A stretch of DNA of 64,000 nucleotides from the NCBI RefSeq assembly GCF_016742955.1, contig NZ_JABBYC010000007.1, positions 1 through 64,000 of the forward strand, in the 5' to 3' direction. Source of the DNA: Myceligenerans indicum. GTDB taxonomy: Bacteria; Actinomycetota; Actinomycetes; Actinomycetales; Cellulomonadaceae. Position 1 is the stretch's first letter, and every line of letters starts with the position of its first letter. Shown here one piece after another: positions 57,538-64,000 of this stretch. Below the pieces are notes generated by a model that worked only from the letters and a program-made list of their open reading frames with translations, did no database searches and was not told where the DNA came from. The translations under genes were made by a program, and so were the position numbers.

Positions 57538-58365
57538 TCAGCGGGTCAGGGCGACCAGTGCGGAACGGGAGCGCGCCCCGTGCTTCCGCAGCAGGTTGCC
57601 GACGTGGTACTTCACGGTGTTCACCGTCACGCCGAGCTGCCCGGCGATCTCGGCGTTGGGGGCGCCGGAGGCCACCAGGCGCAGGACCTCCCGTTCGCGA
57701 GGGGTGAGGTCCTCGGAGTCGTCCACCCGCGCGGCGGTGGCCGGCGGGTCGAGCGGGATCCTGATGCTCAGGTTCGAGCCCCACCCCGACGTGGACTCCA
57801 GTTCGAGCGATCCGCGCACGGACCGGACGCGCTCCCCGATCGGGCGCATGGCGTCGTCGTGGGCTCGTAGCTCGCCCGCGCCGTCGTCACGGATCTCGAT
57901 GAGGAGGTGCAGCCCGTCGCAGTCCCACTGGACCCGGACGCGACGGGCACTCCCGCCCTCCGCGAGCGCGAGGACGGCGCTGCGCACGATGGCACGTGCC
58001 TCGTGGGCGATGTCGCCGGGCAGGCCGCGTCCGGTCGCCGGGGGCTCGACGAACTGCACGTCCAGGTCGCCGAAGCGCGCCAGGGGCCGCAGGTCTGTTC
58101 GCAGGCGTGAGAAAGCGCTGGTGACAGGCTCGATCAGGGCTGTGCGGCGTTCGTCGGTGGCGGTGCGCAGCCGCACGAGCTCGGCGGACGCGATCTCGAT
58201 CGCCTGGGCCCGGGCGGCGTGGTCGTCGAGGTGTTTCGAGCGCAGTGCCGCCACGACCGCCTCCAGCGCGAGCATGTAGCGGTCCGCCTGCTCGGCCAGT
58301 GACTGCGCGTGCTGCCGAACCGCCGCGCGCGCTTCGGGCGAGGGGACGGGAGGGTCCGGGTCCAC
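57538..58365 (-). CDS. Histidine-kinase-like ATPase domain fused to a LuxR-type HTH
   Basis: 275 residues. A helical N-terminal half without an H-box (AEQADRYMLALEAVVAALRSKH...) is followed by a HATPase-like region (IAHEARAIVRSAVLALAEGGSARRVRVQWDCDGLHLLIEIRDDGAG, then GWGSNLSIRIP). The N-box Asn seems replaced, so kinase activity is doubtful, and there is no receiver. The C-terminus is a NarL/LuxR helix-turn-helix (LTPREREVLRLVASGAPNAEIAGQLGVTVNTVKYHVGNLLRKHG). TAGGGT lies 7 nt before the GTG at 58365, favouring it over the GTG at 58374. Divergent from hxlB-hxlA, so probably a formaldehyde- or RuMP-linked regulator. Confidence 0.8.
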   Translation of the reverse strand: MDPDPPVPSPEARAAVRQHAQSLAEQADRYMLALEAVVAALRSKHLDDHAARAQAIEIASAELVRLRTATDERRTALIEPVTSAFSRLRTDLRPLARFGDLDVQFVEPPATGRGLPGDIAHEARAIVRSAVLALAEGGSARRVRVQWDCDGLHLLIEIRDDGAGELRAHDDAMRPIGERVRSVRGSLELESTSGWGSNLSIRIPLDPPATAARVDDSEDLTPREREVLRLVASGAPNAEIAGQLGVTVNTVKYHVGNLLRKHGARSRSALVALTR

Positions 58366-58371
58366 GACGTG

Positions 58372-58409
58372 CACCCTATCCGAAAGCGTCTCCCTGCCCG
58401 AAAGGATAG
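58372..58409. promoter_or_regulatory. Inverted repeat CCCTATCC-N22-GGATAGGG in the divergent promoter
   Basis: Perfect 8-bp arms (58372-58379 and 58402-58409). The left arm contains the minus-strand -10 of the regulator gene and the right arm offers a mirror -10 toward hxlB. An operator for the divergent LuxR-type protein is plausible. Confidence 0.5.
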
Positions 58410-58466
58410 GGCGACTGCCGGTCCTGGTAGCGGCACGCCGCGAAGGCGTGCTGCAGGCTGAGTCGC

Positions 58467-59042
58467 ATGAATGCCACTCGGACCGGCGTCGCTGACGCCC
58501 TTGGGATCGTCGCCGACGAGAACGTCGAGCTCATCCAGCGCCTTCGGGCGCTCGGCGACGCTCCGATGGACGGCCTGGCCTCTCGCATGGAGTCGGCCCG
58601 GCGGGTCTTCGTCCACGGCGCCGGCCGTTCCGGCCTCGCGCTGCGGATGGTCGCCATGCGGCTGATGCACCTGGGGCTGAAGGTGCACGTCGTCGGCGAG
58701 GTGACCGCACCGGCCATCGGCCGGGGCGACCTCCTGCTGGTCGCGAGTGGATCGGGTCGTACCCCCGGTGTCGTGCGGGCGGCGGAGACCGCCACCGACG
58801 TCGGCGCTCAGGTCGCCGCCTTGACCACGGCCGCCGACTCACCGCTCGCGCGGCTCTCGTCCGTCGTCGTCCTGCCCGCTGCCCACAAGACCGACCGCAC
58901 GGCGACCGCGTCCGTGCAGTACGCCGGCTCGCTGTTCGAGCAGGGCGTGCTCCTGGTCGGGGACGCGCTGTTCCACCTCCTGTGGCAGCGCGGCGGGCAG
59001 ACGGCCGACGGCCTGTGGCACCGCCACGCCAACCTCGAGTAG
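58467..59042 (+). CDS. hxlB: 6-phospho-3-hexuloisomerase
   Basis: 191 residues with a SIS fold: RRVFVHGAGRSGLALRMVAMRLMHLGLKVHVVGEVTAPAIGRGDLLLVASGSGRTPGVVRAAETA is close to the HxlB/PHI consensus, including the sugar-phosphate-binding SGSGRT. It turns 3-hexulose 6-phosphate into fructose 6-phosphate in the ribulose monophosphate pathway, completing formaldehyde fixation or, in reverse, making pentose phosphates. It precedes hxlA by 62 bp, the reverse of the common hxlA-hxlB order. Possible ATG at 58467 with weak upstream ribosome-binding signal. Confidence 0.93.
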   Translation: MNATRTGVADALGIVADENVELIQRLRALGDAPMDGLASRMESARRVFVHGAGRSGLALRMVAMRLMHLGLKVHVVGEVTAPAIGRGDLLLVASGSGRTPGVVRAAETATDVGAQVAALTTAADSPLARLSSVVVLPAAHKTDRTATASVQYAGSLFEQGVLLVGDALFHLLWQRGGQTADGLWHRHANLE

Positions 59043-59104
59043 ACGCCACGCGCGAGACCAGCCCGAACCCCCCCACCCGGATCACCAGACGGAAGCAGAA
59101 GACG

Positions 59105-59728
59105 ATGCAACTCCAGTTCGCCATGGACACCCTCACCACCGAAGCCGCGCTCACGCTCGCGGCTGCCGCGGCGCCGCACGTGGACATCCTCGAGCTCGGC
59201 ACGCCGCTCATCAAGAGCGAGGGGCTGTCCGCCATCACCGCGATCAAGCAGGCCCACCCCGACAAGATCGTGTTCGCCGACCTGAAGACGATGGATGCGG
59301 GGGAACTCGAGGCGGACATCGCGTTCACGGCCGGCGCGGACCTGGTCACGGTCCTCGGGACCGCGGGCGACAGCACCATCGCCGGCGCCGTCACCGCGGC
59401 GAAGCGGCACGGCAAGGGCGTGGTCGTCGACCTGATCGGCGTCCAGGACAAGCCTGCTCGTGCCCGCGAGGCGGTGGCGCTCGGTGCTGACTTCGTCGAG
59501 ATGCACGCGGGGCTGGACGAGCAGGCCGAGGACGGTTTCACCCTCGACACGCTCCTGCGTGACGGTGAGGCCGCGGGCGTGCCGTTCTCGGTCGCCGGGG
59601 GGCTGAACGAGAGCACCGTCGCTGCCGCGCAGGCGTCCGGGGCGCGGACGGCGGTCGCGGGCAGCGCGATCTACGGTGCCCCCGACGTCGCCGCGGCCGC
59701 CGCGGCGATCCGGGCGGCCATCGCCTGA
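59105..59728 (+). CDS. hxlA: 3-hexulose-6-phosphate synthase
   Basis: 207 residues, a KDPC/OMP-decarboxylase-superfamily barrel: LQFAMDTLTTEAAL, DILELGTPLIKSEG, KIVFADLKTMDAGELEADIAFTAGADLVTVLG (the D-x-K-x-x-D motif), HAGLDEQ and VAGGLNESTV. It condenses formaldehyde with ribulose 5-phosphate, Mg-dependent. With hxlB it forms a complete formaldehyde-fixing pair; in a heterotroph the main role is likely formaldehyde removal, for example from demethylation of lignin-type aromatics. A very strong hairpin follows the stop. Confidence 0.95.
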   Translation: MQLQFAMDTLTTEAALTLAAAAAPHVDILELGTPLIKSEGLSAITAIKQAHPDKIVFADLKTMDAGELEADIAFTAGADLVTVLGTAGDSTIAGAVTAAKRHGKGVVVDLIGVQDKPARAREAVALGADFVEMHAGLDEQAEDGFTLDTLLRDGEAAGVPFSVAGGLNESTVAAAQASGARTAVAGSAIYGAPDVAAAAAAIRAAIA

Positions 59729-59759
59729 GCGGGGATCTCCCGCACGCGGACCGGCGAGA

Positions 59760-59806
59760 CGAGCCCCGCCGGTCACTGCCACCTCGGCGGTGACCGGCGG
59801 GGCTCG
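59760..59806 (+). terminator. Perfect 17-bp hairpin after hxlA
   Basis: CGAGCCCCGCCGGTCAC (59760-59776) and its exact complement (59790-59806) with a 13-nt loop, 31 bp after the hxlA stop. One of the strongest hairpins in the window; it separates hxlBA from the persulfide operon. Confidence 0.8.
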
Positions 59807-59839
59807 ATCGTGTGCTCGCGGTGCCGGTGGGTACCCTCA

Positions 59840-59868
59840 TGGACTCCAGATACCCCATGGGGTATATT
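59840..59868 (+). promoter_or_regulatory. Promoter of the persulfide operon
   Basis: -35-like TGGACT (59840-59845), 17-bp spacer, -10 TATATT (59863-59868). The first CsoR-type palindrome fills the spacer and reaches into the -10, so repressor binding would exclude RNA polymerase. Confidence 0.6.
59850..59865. promoter_or_regulatory. CsoR/CstR-type operator 1
   Basis: Perfect 16-bp palindrome ATACCCCATGGGGTAT. A/T flanks around C4/G4 tracts are the known form of CsoR-family operators (copper CsoR, persulfide CstR). The genes behind it indicate a persulfide sensor. The repressor gene is not in this window. Confidence 0.8.
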
Positions 59869-59879
59869 GAGTTCCGCAG

Positions 59880-59894
59880 ATACCCCAGGGGTAT
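59880..59894. promoter_or_regulatory. CsoR/CstR-type operator 2
   Basis: Perfect 15-bp palindrome ATACCCCAGGGGTAT, about 30 bp (close to three helical turns) downstream of operator 1, placing both on the same face of the DNA. Confidence 0.8.
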
Positions 59895-59925
59895 ACCCGG
59901 GTGCCCGTCGCCAGGAAGGATGCAC

Positions 59926-60246
59926 ATGGCCGAGGTCTCCATCGACGAGTTCGCCGCGGCACGGGCGGACGGCGCCTTCGTCGTCGACGTCCGCGAACCG
60001 TCCGAGTACGTCCAGGGGCACGTCCCCGGTGCCGAACTCGTCCCGCTGGGCGAGCTCGCGCGACTCGTGCGCACGTTCCCCGGGAGCGGGCCGGTCTACG
60101 CGATCTGCGCCAGCGGCAACCGCAGCCTGCGCGCCACCGAGCACCTCCGTGCCGCCGGCGTCGAGGCCTACTCCGTCCGTGGAGGCACCACGGCATGGAT
60201 CGGGACCGGGAGACCGGTCGTCACCGGACCGCACGTGAACGCCTGA
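59926..60246 (+). CDS. Single-domain rhodanese sulfurtransferase
   Basis: 106 residues. VSIDEFAAARADGAFVVDVREPSEYVQGHVPGAELVPLGEL is the rhodanese start (DVREP..Y..GH(V/I)PGA), and AICASGNRS holds the catalytic Cys in its loop. It carries sulfane sulfur as a persulfide in the cytoplasm. First gene of the operon, 31 bp after operator 2; AGGAAGGA precedes the ATG. In Staphylococcus the equivalent place is taken by the multidomain CstA; here a simple rhodanese stands in. Confidence 0.92.
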   Translation: MAEVSIDEFAAARADGAFVVDVREPSEYVQGHVPGAELVPLGELARLVRTFPGSGPVYAICASGNRSLRATEHLRAAGVEAYSVRGGTTAWIGTGRPVVTGPHVNA

Positions 60247-60282
60247 GCGCCGCCCCACCACCGTCCAGGGAGGACCCCCTTC

Positions 60283-61662
60283 ATGACCACCAGGATCATC
60301 GCCATCGAGACGCCCTCGCTGGGCGACCGCACCTATCTCGCGCACGACGGGGAGGTCGCGTTCGTCGTCGACCCCCAGCGCGACATCGACCGCGTCCTGG
60401 ACGCGGCGGCCGCGGCCGGCGTGCGGATCACGCACGTCTTCGAGACCCACATCCACAACGACTACGTCACCGGCGGCTACGCCCTGGCCCAGGAGACGGG
60501 TGCCCTGTACCACGTCAACGCCGACGACGCGGTGTCGTTCGAGCGCACCCCGATCCGTGACGGCGACGTCGTCGAGGTCAGCCCCGAGCTGAGGGTGCGC
60601 GCGATGCACACCCCGGGCCACACGTTCACGCACCTGTCCTACGTGCTCGAAGGCGCGGAGCCCGCGGTGTTCTCCGGCGGCTCCCTGCTGTTCGGCTCCA
60701 CGGGGCGGCCCGACCTGCTCGGGGAGAACCACACGCACGACCTCGCCCGTCACCAGTACAGCTCGGCCCGCAGGCTCGCGGCCGAGCTGAGCGACGAGAC
60801 GCGGGTGATGCCCACCCACGGATTCGGCTCCTTCTGCGCCGCCACCTCGGCGGGCGAGGACGCGACCGCCTCGACGATCGGGCAGGAGCGGCTGATCAAC
60901 CCGGTGCTGAGCCAGGACGAGGAGGACTTCGTCGCCGACACCCTCGCGGGCCTGGACGCCTATCCGGCGTACTACGTGCACATGGGTCCCGCGAACGCGG
61001 CGGGCCCGGCCGCCGCGGACCTGTCCGAGCCCGAGCGGGCGGACAAGGAGCAGCTCCGCCACCGGCTCGAGCAGGGGGAGTGGCTCGTGGACCTGCGCAA
61101 CCGCACCGCGTTCGCCGCGGGGCACGTGCCGGGCACGTTCAACTTCGGCCTGGACGGCCAGTTCTCCACCTACCTGGGCTGGCTCATCCCCTGGGGCACC
61201 CCGGTCACGCTGCTCGGCGAGTCCCGCGAGCAGGTCGCCGAAGCCCAGCGGGAGCTGGTCCGGATCGGGATCGACCGCCCCGCCGCGGCCGCGACCGGGC
61301 GGCCGGCCGAGTGGACCGACGCGCCGCTCGCGACCCTCACGACCGCCACGTTCGCCGACCTCGTCCAGGTCCGCCACCACCGGTCCGTCACCATCCTGGA
61401 CGTGCGCAGGGCCGGCGAGTGGCGTACGGCGCACGTCGACGGCGCCGTGCACGTCCCGATCCACGACATCGTCACGCGCATGGACGACCTGCCCGAGGGG
61501 GAGATCTGGGTGCACTGCGCGTCCGGCTACCGTGCCTCGATCGCCGCGTCCCTGATCGCGGCCACCGGCCGCCGGGTCGTGGCCGTCGACGACGACTTCG
61601 ACCGCTCCGCCCGGGTGGCCGGCCTGGCCGTGGTCCCCGAGACGCAGCCGGCCCCGGCGTGA
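60283..61662 (+). CDS. CstB-like persulfide dioxygenase-rhodanese fusion
   Basis: 459 residues in three domains. The N-terminal metallo-beta-lactamase domain has the HIHNDYVTGG metal motif and MHTPGHTFTHLSYV, matching ETHE1/CstB persulfide dioxygenases with a mononuclear Fe(II). A first rhodanese-like domain (about 265-345) lacks the catalytic Cys (PVTLLGES instead), and the second (about 360-450) has it (VHCASGYRAS). This MBL, inactive rhodanese, active rhodanese order is that of CstB, which oxidises low-molecular-weight persulfides to thiosulfate. GGGAGGA precedes the ATG; 36 bp after the rhodanese gene. Confidence 0.9.
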   Translation: MTTRIIAIETPSLGDRTYLAHDGEVAFVVDPQRDIDRVLDAAAAAGVRITHVFETHIHNDYVTGGYALAQETGALYHVNADDAVSFERTPIRDGDVVEVSPELRVRAMHTPGHTFTHLSYVLEGAEPAVFSGGSLLFGSTGRPDLLGENHTHDLARHQYSSARRLAAELSDETRVMPTHGFGSFCAATSAGEDATASTIGQERLINPVLSQDEEDFVADTLAGLDAYPAYYVHMGPANAAGPAAADLSEPERADKEQLRHRLEQGEWLVDLRNRTAFAAGHVPGTFNFGLDGQFSTYLGWLIPWGTPVTLLGESREQVAEAQRELVRIGIDRPAAAATGRPAEWTDAPLATLTTATFADLVQVRHHRSVTILDVRRAGEWRTAHVDGAVHVPIHDIVTRMDDLPEGEIWVHCASGYRASIAASLIAATGRRVVAVDDDFDRSARVAGLAVVPETQPAPA

Positions 61663-61702
61663 CCGCGCGGGCCGCTGCCCGACGCCGGGGGGAGGCGCGG
61701 CC

Positions 61703-62521
61703 GTGCTCGCGGTGATCCTGCCGATCGGCCTCGTCGTCGGGGTCGCCCTCGGCGCGCTCGGCGGCGGCGGCTCCATCGTCACCGTCCCCGCGCTGGTCTA
61801 CCTGCTGGGCCTCGATCCCCGGTCGGCGACTACCGGATCCCTCGTCATCGTGGGGGTCACCACCCTGATCGGGGTGGTGCCGCACCTGCGGGCCGGCCGG
61901 GTTCGCCCGGGGCAGGGCGTCGTGTTCGGGCTCCTCGGCGTCGGCGGCGCGTTCGCGGGCTCGCTGATGTCGGCCGCGGTGCCCCAGAACGTCCTGCTCG
62001 CAGCCTTCGCGGTCCTCATGCTCGTGGTCGCCGCGGTGATGACCCGGCGCCGTCGCGCCGCCGCACGGGCCGCCGCGCCCGGCGGTCGCGAGGCGGAGCT
62101 CCGCGAGGCCCCGATGATCTCGCTGCGCCCCTTCCGGTGCGGCTGCCAGGCGGTCGCCGTGCTGGTCGCCACGGCCACCGCGGTCGGGATGCTGACCGGG
62201 TTCTTCGGGGTGGGCGGCGGGTTCGCCGTCGTCCCCGCCCTGGTGCTCGCCCTGCGGATGCCCATGCCCGTCGCCGTCGGGACGTCGCTGGTGGTCATCA
62301 CCGTGAACAGCGCGAGCTCGCTGCTGTTCCGGCTCGGCCAGGACGTCTCGCTCGACTGGGGTGTCATCGCCGCCTTCTCGGCAGCGGCCGTGGCGGGCAG
62401 CTTCCTCGGCGCCCGCATCACCTCGCGGGTGCGGCCGGACCGGCTCAACCTCGCGTTCACGGTGCTGCTGGTCGTCGTCGCGCTCTACACCGCCGTCCGC
62501 AGCATCTCCTCGTTCCTCTGA
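61703..62521 (+). CDS. TauE/SafE-family sulfite or organosulfonate exporter
   Basis: 272 residues, about seven to eight membrane segments in two repeats: LVVGVALGALGGGGSIVTVPALVYLLGLDPRSATTGSL and later LTGFFGVGGGFAVVPALVLALRMPMPVAVGTSLVVI, each with the Gly-rich G(x)GGG motif of TauE. In persulfide operons it is thought to export sulfite or thiosulfate formed by the CstB/ETHE1 enzyme. GTG start with GGGGGGAGG upstream. 40 bp after the fusion gene and 27 bp before the NiCoT gene. Confidence 0.9.
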   Translation: MLAVILPIGLVVGVALGALGGGGSIVTVPALVYLLGLDPRSATTGSLVIVGVTTLIGVVPHLRAGRVRPGQGVVFGLLGVGGAFAGSLMSAAVPQNVLLAAFAVLMLVVAAVMTRRRRAAARAAAPGGREAELREAPMISLRPFRCGCQAVAVLVATATAVGMLTGFFGVGGGFAVVPALVLALRMPMPVAVGTSLVVITVNSASSLLFRLGQDVSLDWGVIAAFSAAAVAGSFLGARITSRVRPDRLNLAFTVLLVVVALYTAVRSISSFL

Positions 62522-62548
62522 CCGTTTCCCGGACCCAAGGACCCGTAC

Positions 62549-63679
62549 ATGACCCTCACCCTGCCCGCCGCACGCGGCACTGCGCCGCCACGTCGCCGGC
62601 CCGGCGCCGAGACGCGCTCGGTCGCCGGGATGGTCGCCGGCGTGCTGCTGCTGAACCTGGTCGGCTGGGGCGTGCTCCTCCTGGCCGTGGTCCCGCAGGG
62701 CCTGGAGATCGGCAGCGCCGGAGTGTTCGGCGTCGGGGTGGGCGCCACGGCGTTCCTGCTCGGCGTCCGGCACGCCTTCGACGCCGACCACCTCGCCGTC
62801 ATCGACAACACGACCCGCAAGCTCGTCGGCGAGGGACGGCCCGCCGCGACCACCGGGCTCTGGTTCTCCCTGGGGCACTCCAGCGTCGTCCTCGGCCTCT
62901 CGCTGCTGCTCGCCCTGGGCCTGCGGGCCGTCGTCGGCCCGGTCTCCGGCGCGGGCTCCGGCCTGCAGCAGACCCTGGGCGCCGTGGGCGCGGTCGTCGC
63001 CGGGACGTTCCTGATCCTCGTCGGCCTGCTCAACCTCGGGTCCGTCGCCGGGATCCTCCGGGTCTTCCGGGAACTGCGCGGCGCCCCACTGGACGAGGCC
63101 GAACTCGAACGGCACCTGAACAACCGGGGCCTGCTGGCGCGGGTGCTGAGCCGGTTCACCCGCCGGGTGGGCGCGCCATGGCACCTGTACCCGGTCGGCC
63201 TGCTCATGGGTCTCGGCCTCGACACCGCCACCCAGGTCGCCCTGCTCGTGCTCGCCGGCGGCACCGCCGCCCTGACCCTGCCCTGGTACGCCATCCTCGT
63301 GCTGCCGGTGCTCTTCGCGGCCGGCATGAGCCTGTTCGACGCCGCCGACGGCGTGCTCATGGCGCGCGCCTACCGATGGGCGTTCCTCGCCCCCGTCCGC
63401 AAGGTCTACTACAACCTCGCCGTCACCCTGCTGTCCGTCGTGGTCGCGCTGGGCGTCGGAGCGATCGTGCTGCTCCAGTTCCTCGCCGAGCGCACCGGGG
63501 CCGGCGACGGGTTCCTCGGCTGGGCCGCCGGGCTGGACCTGGGCCACGTCGGCTACGCGCTCGCCGGGCTGATCCTCCTGGCCTGGGGCGTGAGCGCCGT
63601 CGTCTGGCGCCTCGGCCGGTTCGAACGGCCCCGGGACGGCGTCGCGGCGGTTCCCGCTACGACTCGCGGGGGCGCATGA
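62549..63679 (+). CDS. NiCoT-family nickel/cobalt permease
   Basis: 376 residues, eight membrane segments. GVRHAFDADHLAVIDNTTRKL is the hallmark HX4DH-type metal motif of the HoxN/NixA/NhlF family, followed by LWFSLGHSSVV and LGLDTATQVALLVLAGG (GLDTATE in most members; here Gln replaces Glu). It should import Ni(II) or Co(II). AAGGA 9 nt before the ATG. Only 27 bp separate it from tauE, so it appears to belong to the persulfide operon, which is unusual; metal demand or detoxification during sulfide stress is a guess. Its end overlaps the convergent TetR gene by 23 bp. Confidence 0.9.
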   Translation: MTLTLPAARGTAPPRRRPGAETRSVAGMVAGVLLLNLVGWGVLLLAVVPQGLEIGSAGVFGVGVGATAFLLGVRHAFDADHLAVIDNTTRKLVGEGRPAATTGLWFSLGHSSVVLGLSLLLALGLRAVVGPVSGAGSGLQQTLGAVGAVVAGTFLILVGLLNLGSVAGILRVFRELRGAPLDEAELERHLNNRGLLARVLSRFTRRVGAPWHLYPVGLLMGLGLDTATQVALLVLAGGTAALTLPWYAILVLPVLFAAGMSLFDAADGVLMARAYRWAFLAPVRKVYYNLAVTLLSVVVALGVGAIVLLQFLAERTGAGDGFLGWAAGLDLGHVGYALAGLILLAWGVSAVVWRLGRFERPRDGVAAVPATTRGGA

Positions 63680-64000
63680 GGTAGGGCTCCGGGCCGGTGG
63701 TGAACAGGGCCTGGTGCAGGAGAGCGCGCACCCGCGTGAAGGGGTGCTGGTTCCCGTCGTACGCCTCGGCCGCCTGGGCCGCCATCGCCATGGGCAGCGT
63801 GAGCAGGACGTCGTCGACCGTCACCCCCGGCCGCAGGGCGCCGGCCGCGCGAGCCCGCTCGGCCAGGGGTGCGATCGCCGCAGCCGTACGTGCCGAGAGC
63901 TCACCCAGTCCCAGGGACGTCCCTCCCGCGATCATCCGAGCCAGCCAGGGGGCTTCGAGCTGCGCGTCGAGGAGGTGATGGAAGAGCTGCTCGGCACCGT
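63657..64000 (-). CDS. TetR-family regulator, C-terminal part (cut by window edge)
   Basis: The frame is open through the right edge; only about 113 C-terminal residues are visible. AEQLFHHLLDAQLEAPWLARMIAGGTSLGLGELSARTAAAIAPLAERARAAGALRPGVTVDDVLLTLPMAMAAQAA matches the C-terminal ligand-binding domain of TetR proteins of the SbtR-like type (LAERARAAGxLRPDVTxDDV is a common phrase). The DNA-binding domain lies outside the window. It converges on and overlaps the NiCoT gene by 23 bp. Confidence 0.8.
   Translation of the reverse strand, partial: GAEQLFHHLLDAQLEAPWLARMIAGGTSLGLGELSARTAAAIAPLAERARAAGALRPGVTVDDVLLTLPMAMAAQAAEAYDGNQHPFTRVRALLHQALFTTGPEPYLMRPRES

Noticed and set aside
61472-63547. 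691-residue open frame antisense to the tauE and NiCoT genes
   Set aside because: Translation is Arg/Gly/Gln/Asp low complexity typical of GC-rich antisense frames; the sense genes have clear family motifs and ribosome-binding sites.

Overview
The window is high-GC DNA (about 70% or more over most of its length) with many GTG starts, tight ATGA/GTGA overlaps and numerous leaderless-looking promoters (TANNNT about 6-7 nt before the start codon). Together with secreted ricin-B-lectin enzymes, a GH115 glucuronidase and MmyB-type regulators, this points to a soil or plant-litter actinobacterium, most likely Micrococcales (Cellulomonadaceae/Promicromonosporaceae-like). The lineage is an inference; no rRNA or tRNA gene was seen.

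Left end (1-4.7 kb): a degraded, mosaic region. It holds the 3' part of an IS1380-type transposase, a truncated RelE/HigB-like toxin fragment, the remnant of an Rhs polymorphic toxin with a C-terminal toxin domain and immunity gene, a HEAT-like immunity protein on the other strand, a small Cys-rich protein, and two short-chain dehydrogenase (SDR) C-terminal fragments flanking a secreted SGNH esterase. From 4.7 to 7.2 kb an F420-reductase-like NAD(P)-binding protein and an inositol-monophosphatase-like protein are divergent from a LysR regulator.

7.2-23.4 kb: a 16-kb catabolic cluster, all on the + strand. It contains an alpha/beta hydrolase, an MhpA-like FAD monooxygenase, a hydantoinase/carboxylase pair HyuA-HyuB (HyuB carries a zinc-ribbon tail like the acetone/acetophenone carboxylase small subunit), a one-permease CUT2-type ABC importer, a TetR repressor, and a complete meta-cleavage lower pathway (second hydrolase, type I extradiol dioxygenase, 2-hydroxypentadienoate hydratase, acylating acetaldehyde dehydrogenase, 4-hydroxy-2-oxovalerate aldolase). 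A 23-bp near-identical site precedes both hydrolase genes and is a good candidate for the TetR operator. The likely logic is uptake, ATP-dependent carboxylation or ring/amide opening, ring hydroxylation, meta-cleavage, then pyruvate plus acetyl-CoA. The substrate cannot be read from the sequence. This is the best candidate for an undescribed system.

23.4-31.6 kb: a secreted lipase, two successive divergent SDR/XRE-MmyB pairs, a MarR/metallo-beta-lactamase-fold pair with a clear shared operator, and a ClC-type channel. 31.6-35.7 kb: two divergent secreted ricin-lectin enzymes, an alginate-lyase-superfamily protein and a beta-helix protein. 35.7-44 kb: a 3-hydroxyisobutyrate-dehydrogenase-like gene and further oxidoreductase/regulator units (MerR-NTF2-SDR, SDR-MerR, zinc-type alcohol dehydrogenase-TetR). 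Two of these have textbook MerR promoters with 19-bp spacers.

44-56.7 kb: a xylan/glucuronate utilization locus with two LacI regulators, a CUT1 sugar ABC importer, a cytoplasmic GH115 glucuronidase and a large secreted beta-helix protein. Repeated AACGGTTCCAT sites lie in the divergent promoter. 57-59.8 kb: a DUF4242-like protein, then a HATPase-LuxR regulator divergent from the hxlB-hxlA ribulose-monophosphate pair. 59.8-63.7 kb: a persulfide-response operon (rhodanese, CstB-like fusion, TauE exporter, NiCoT nickel/cobalt permease) behind two CsoR/CstR-type palindromes. A TetR gene runs off the right edge.
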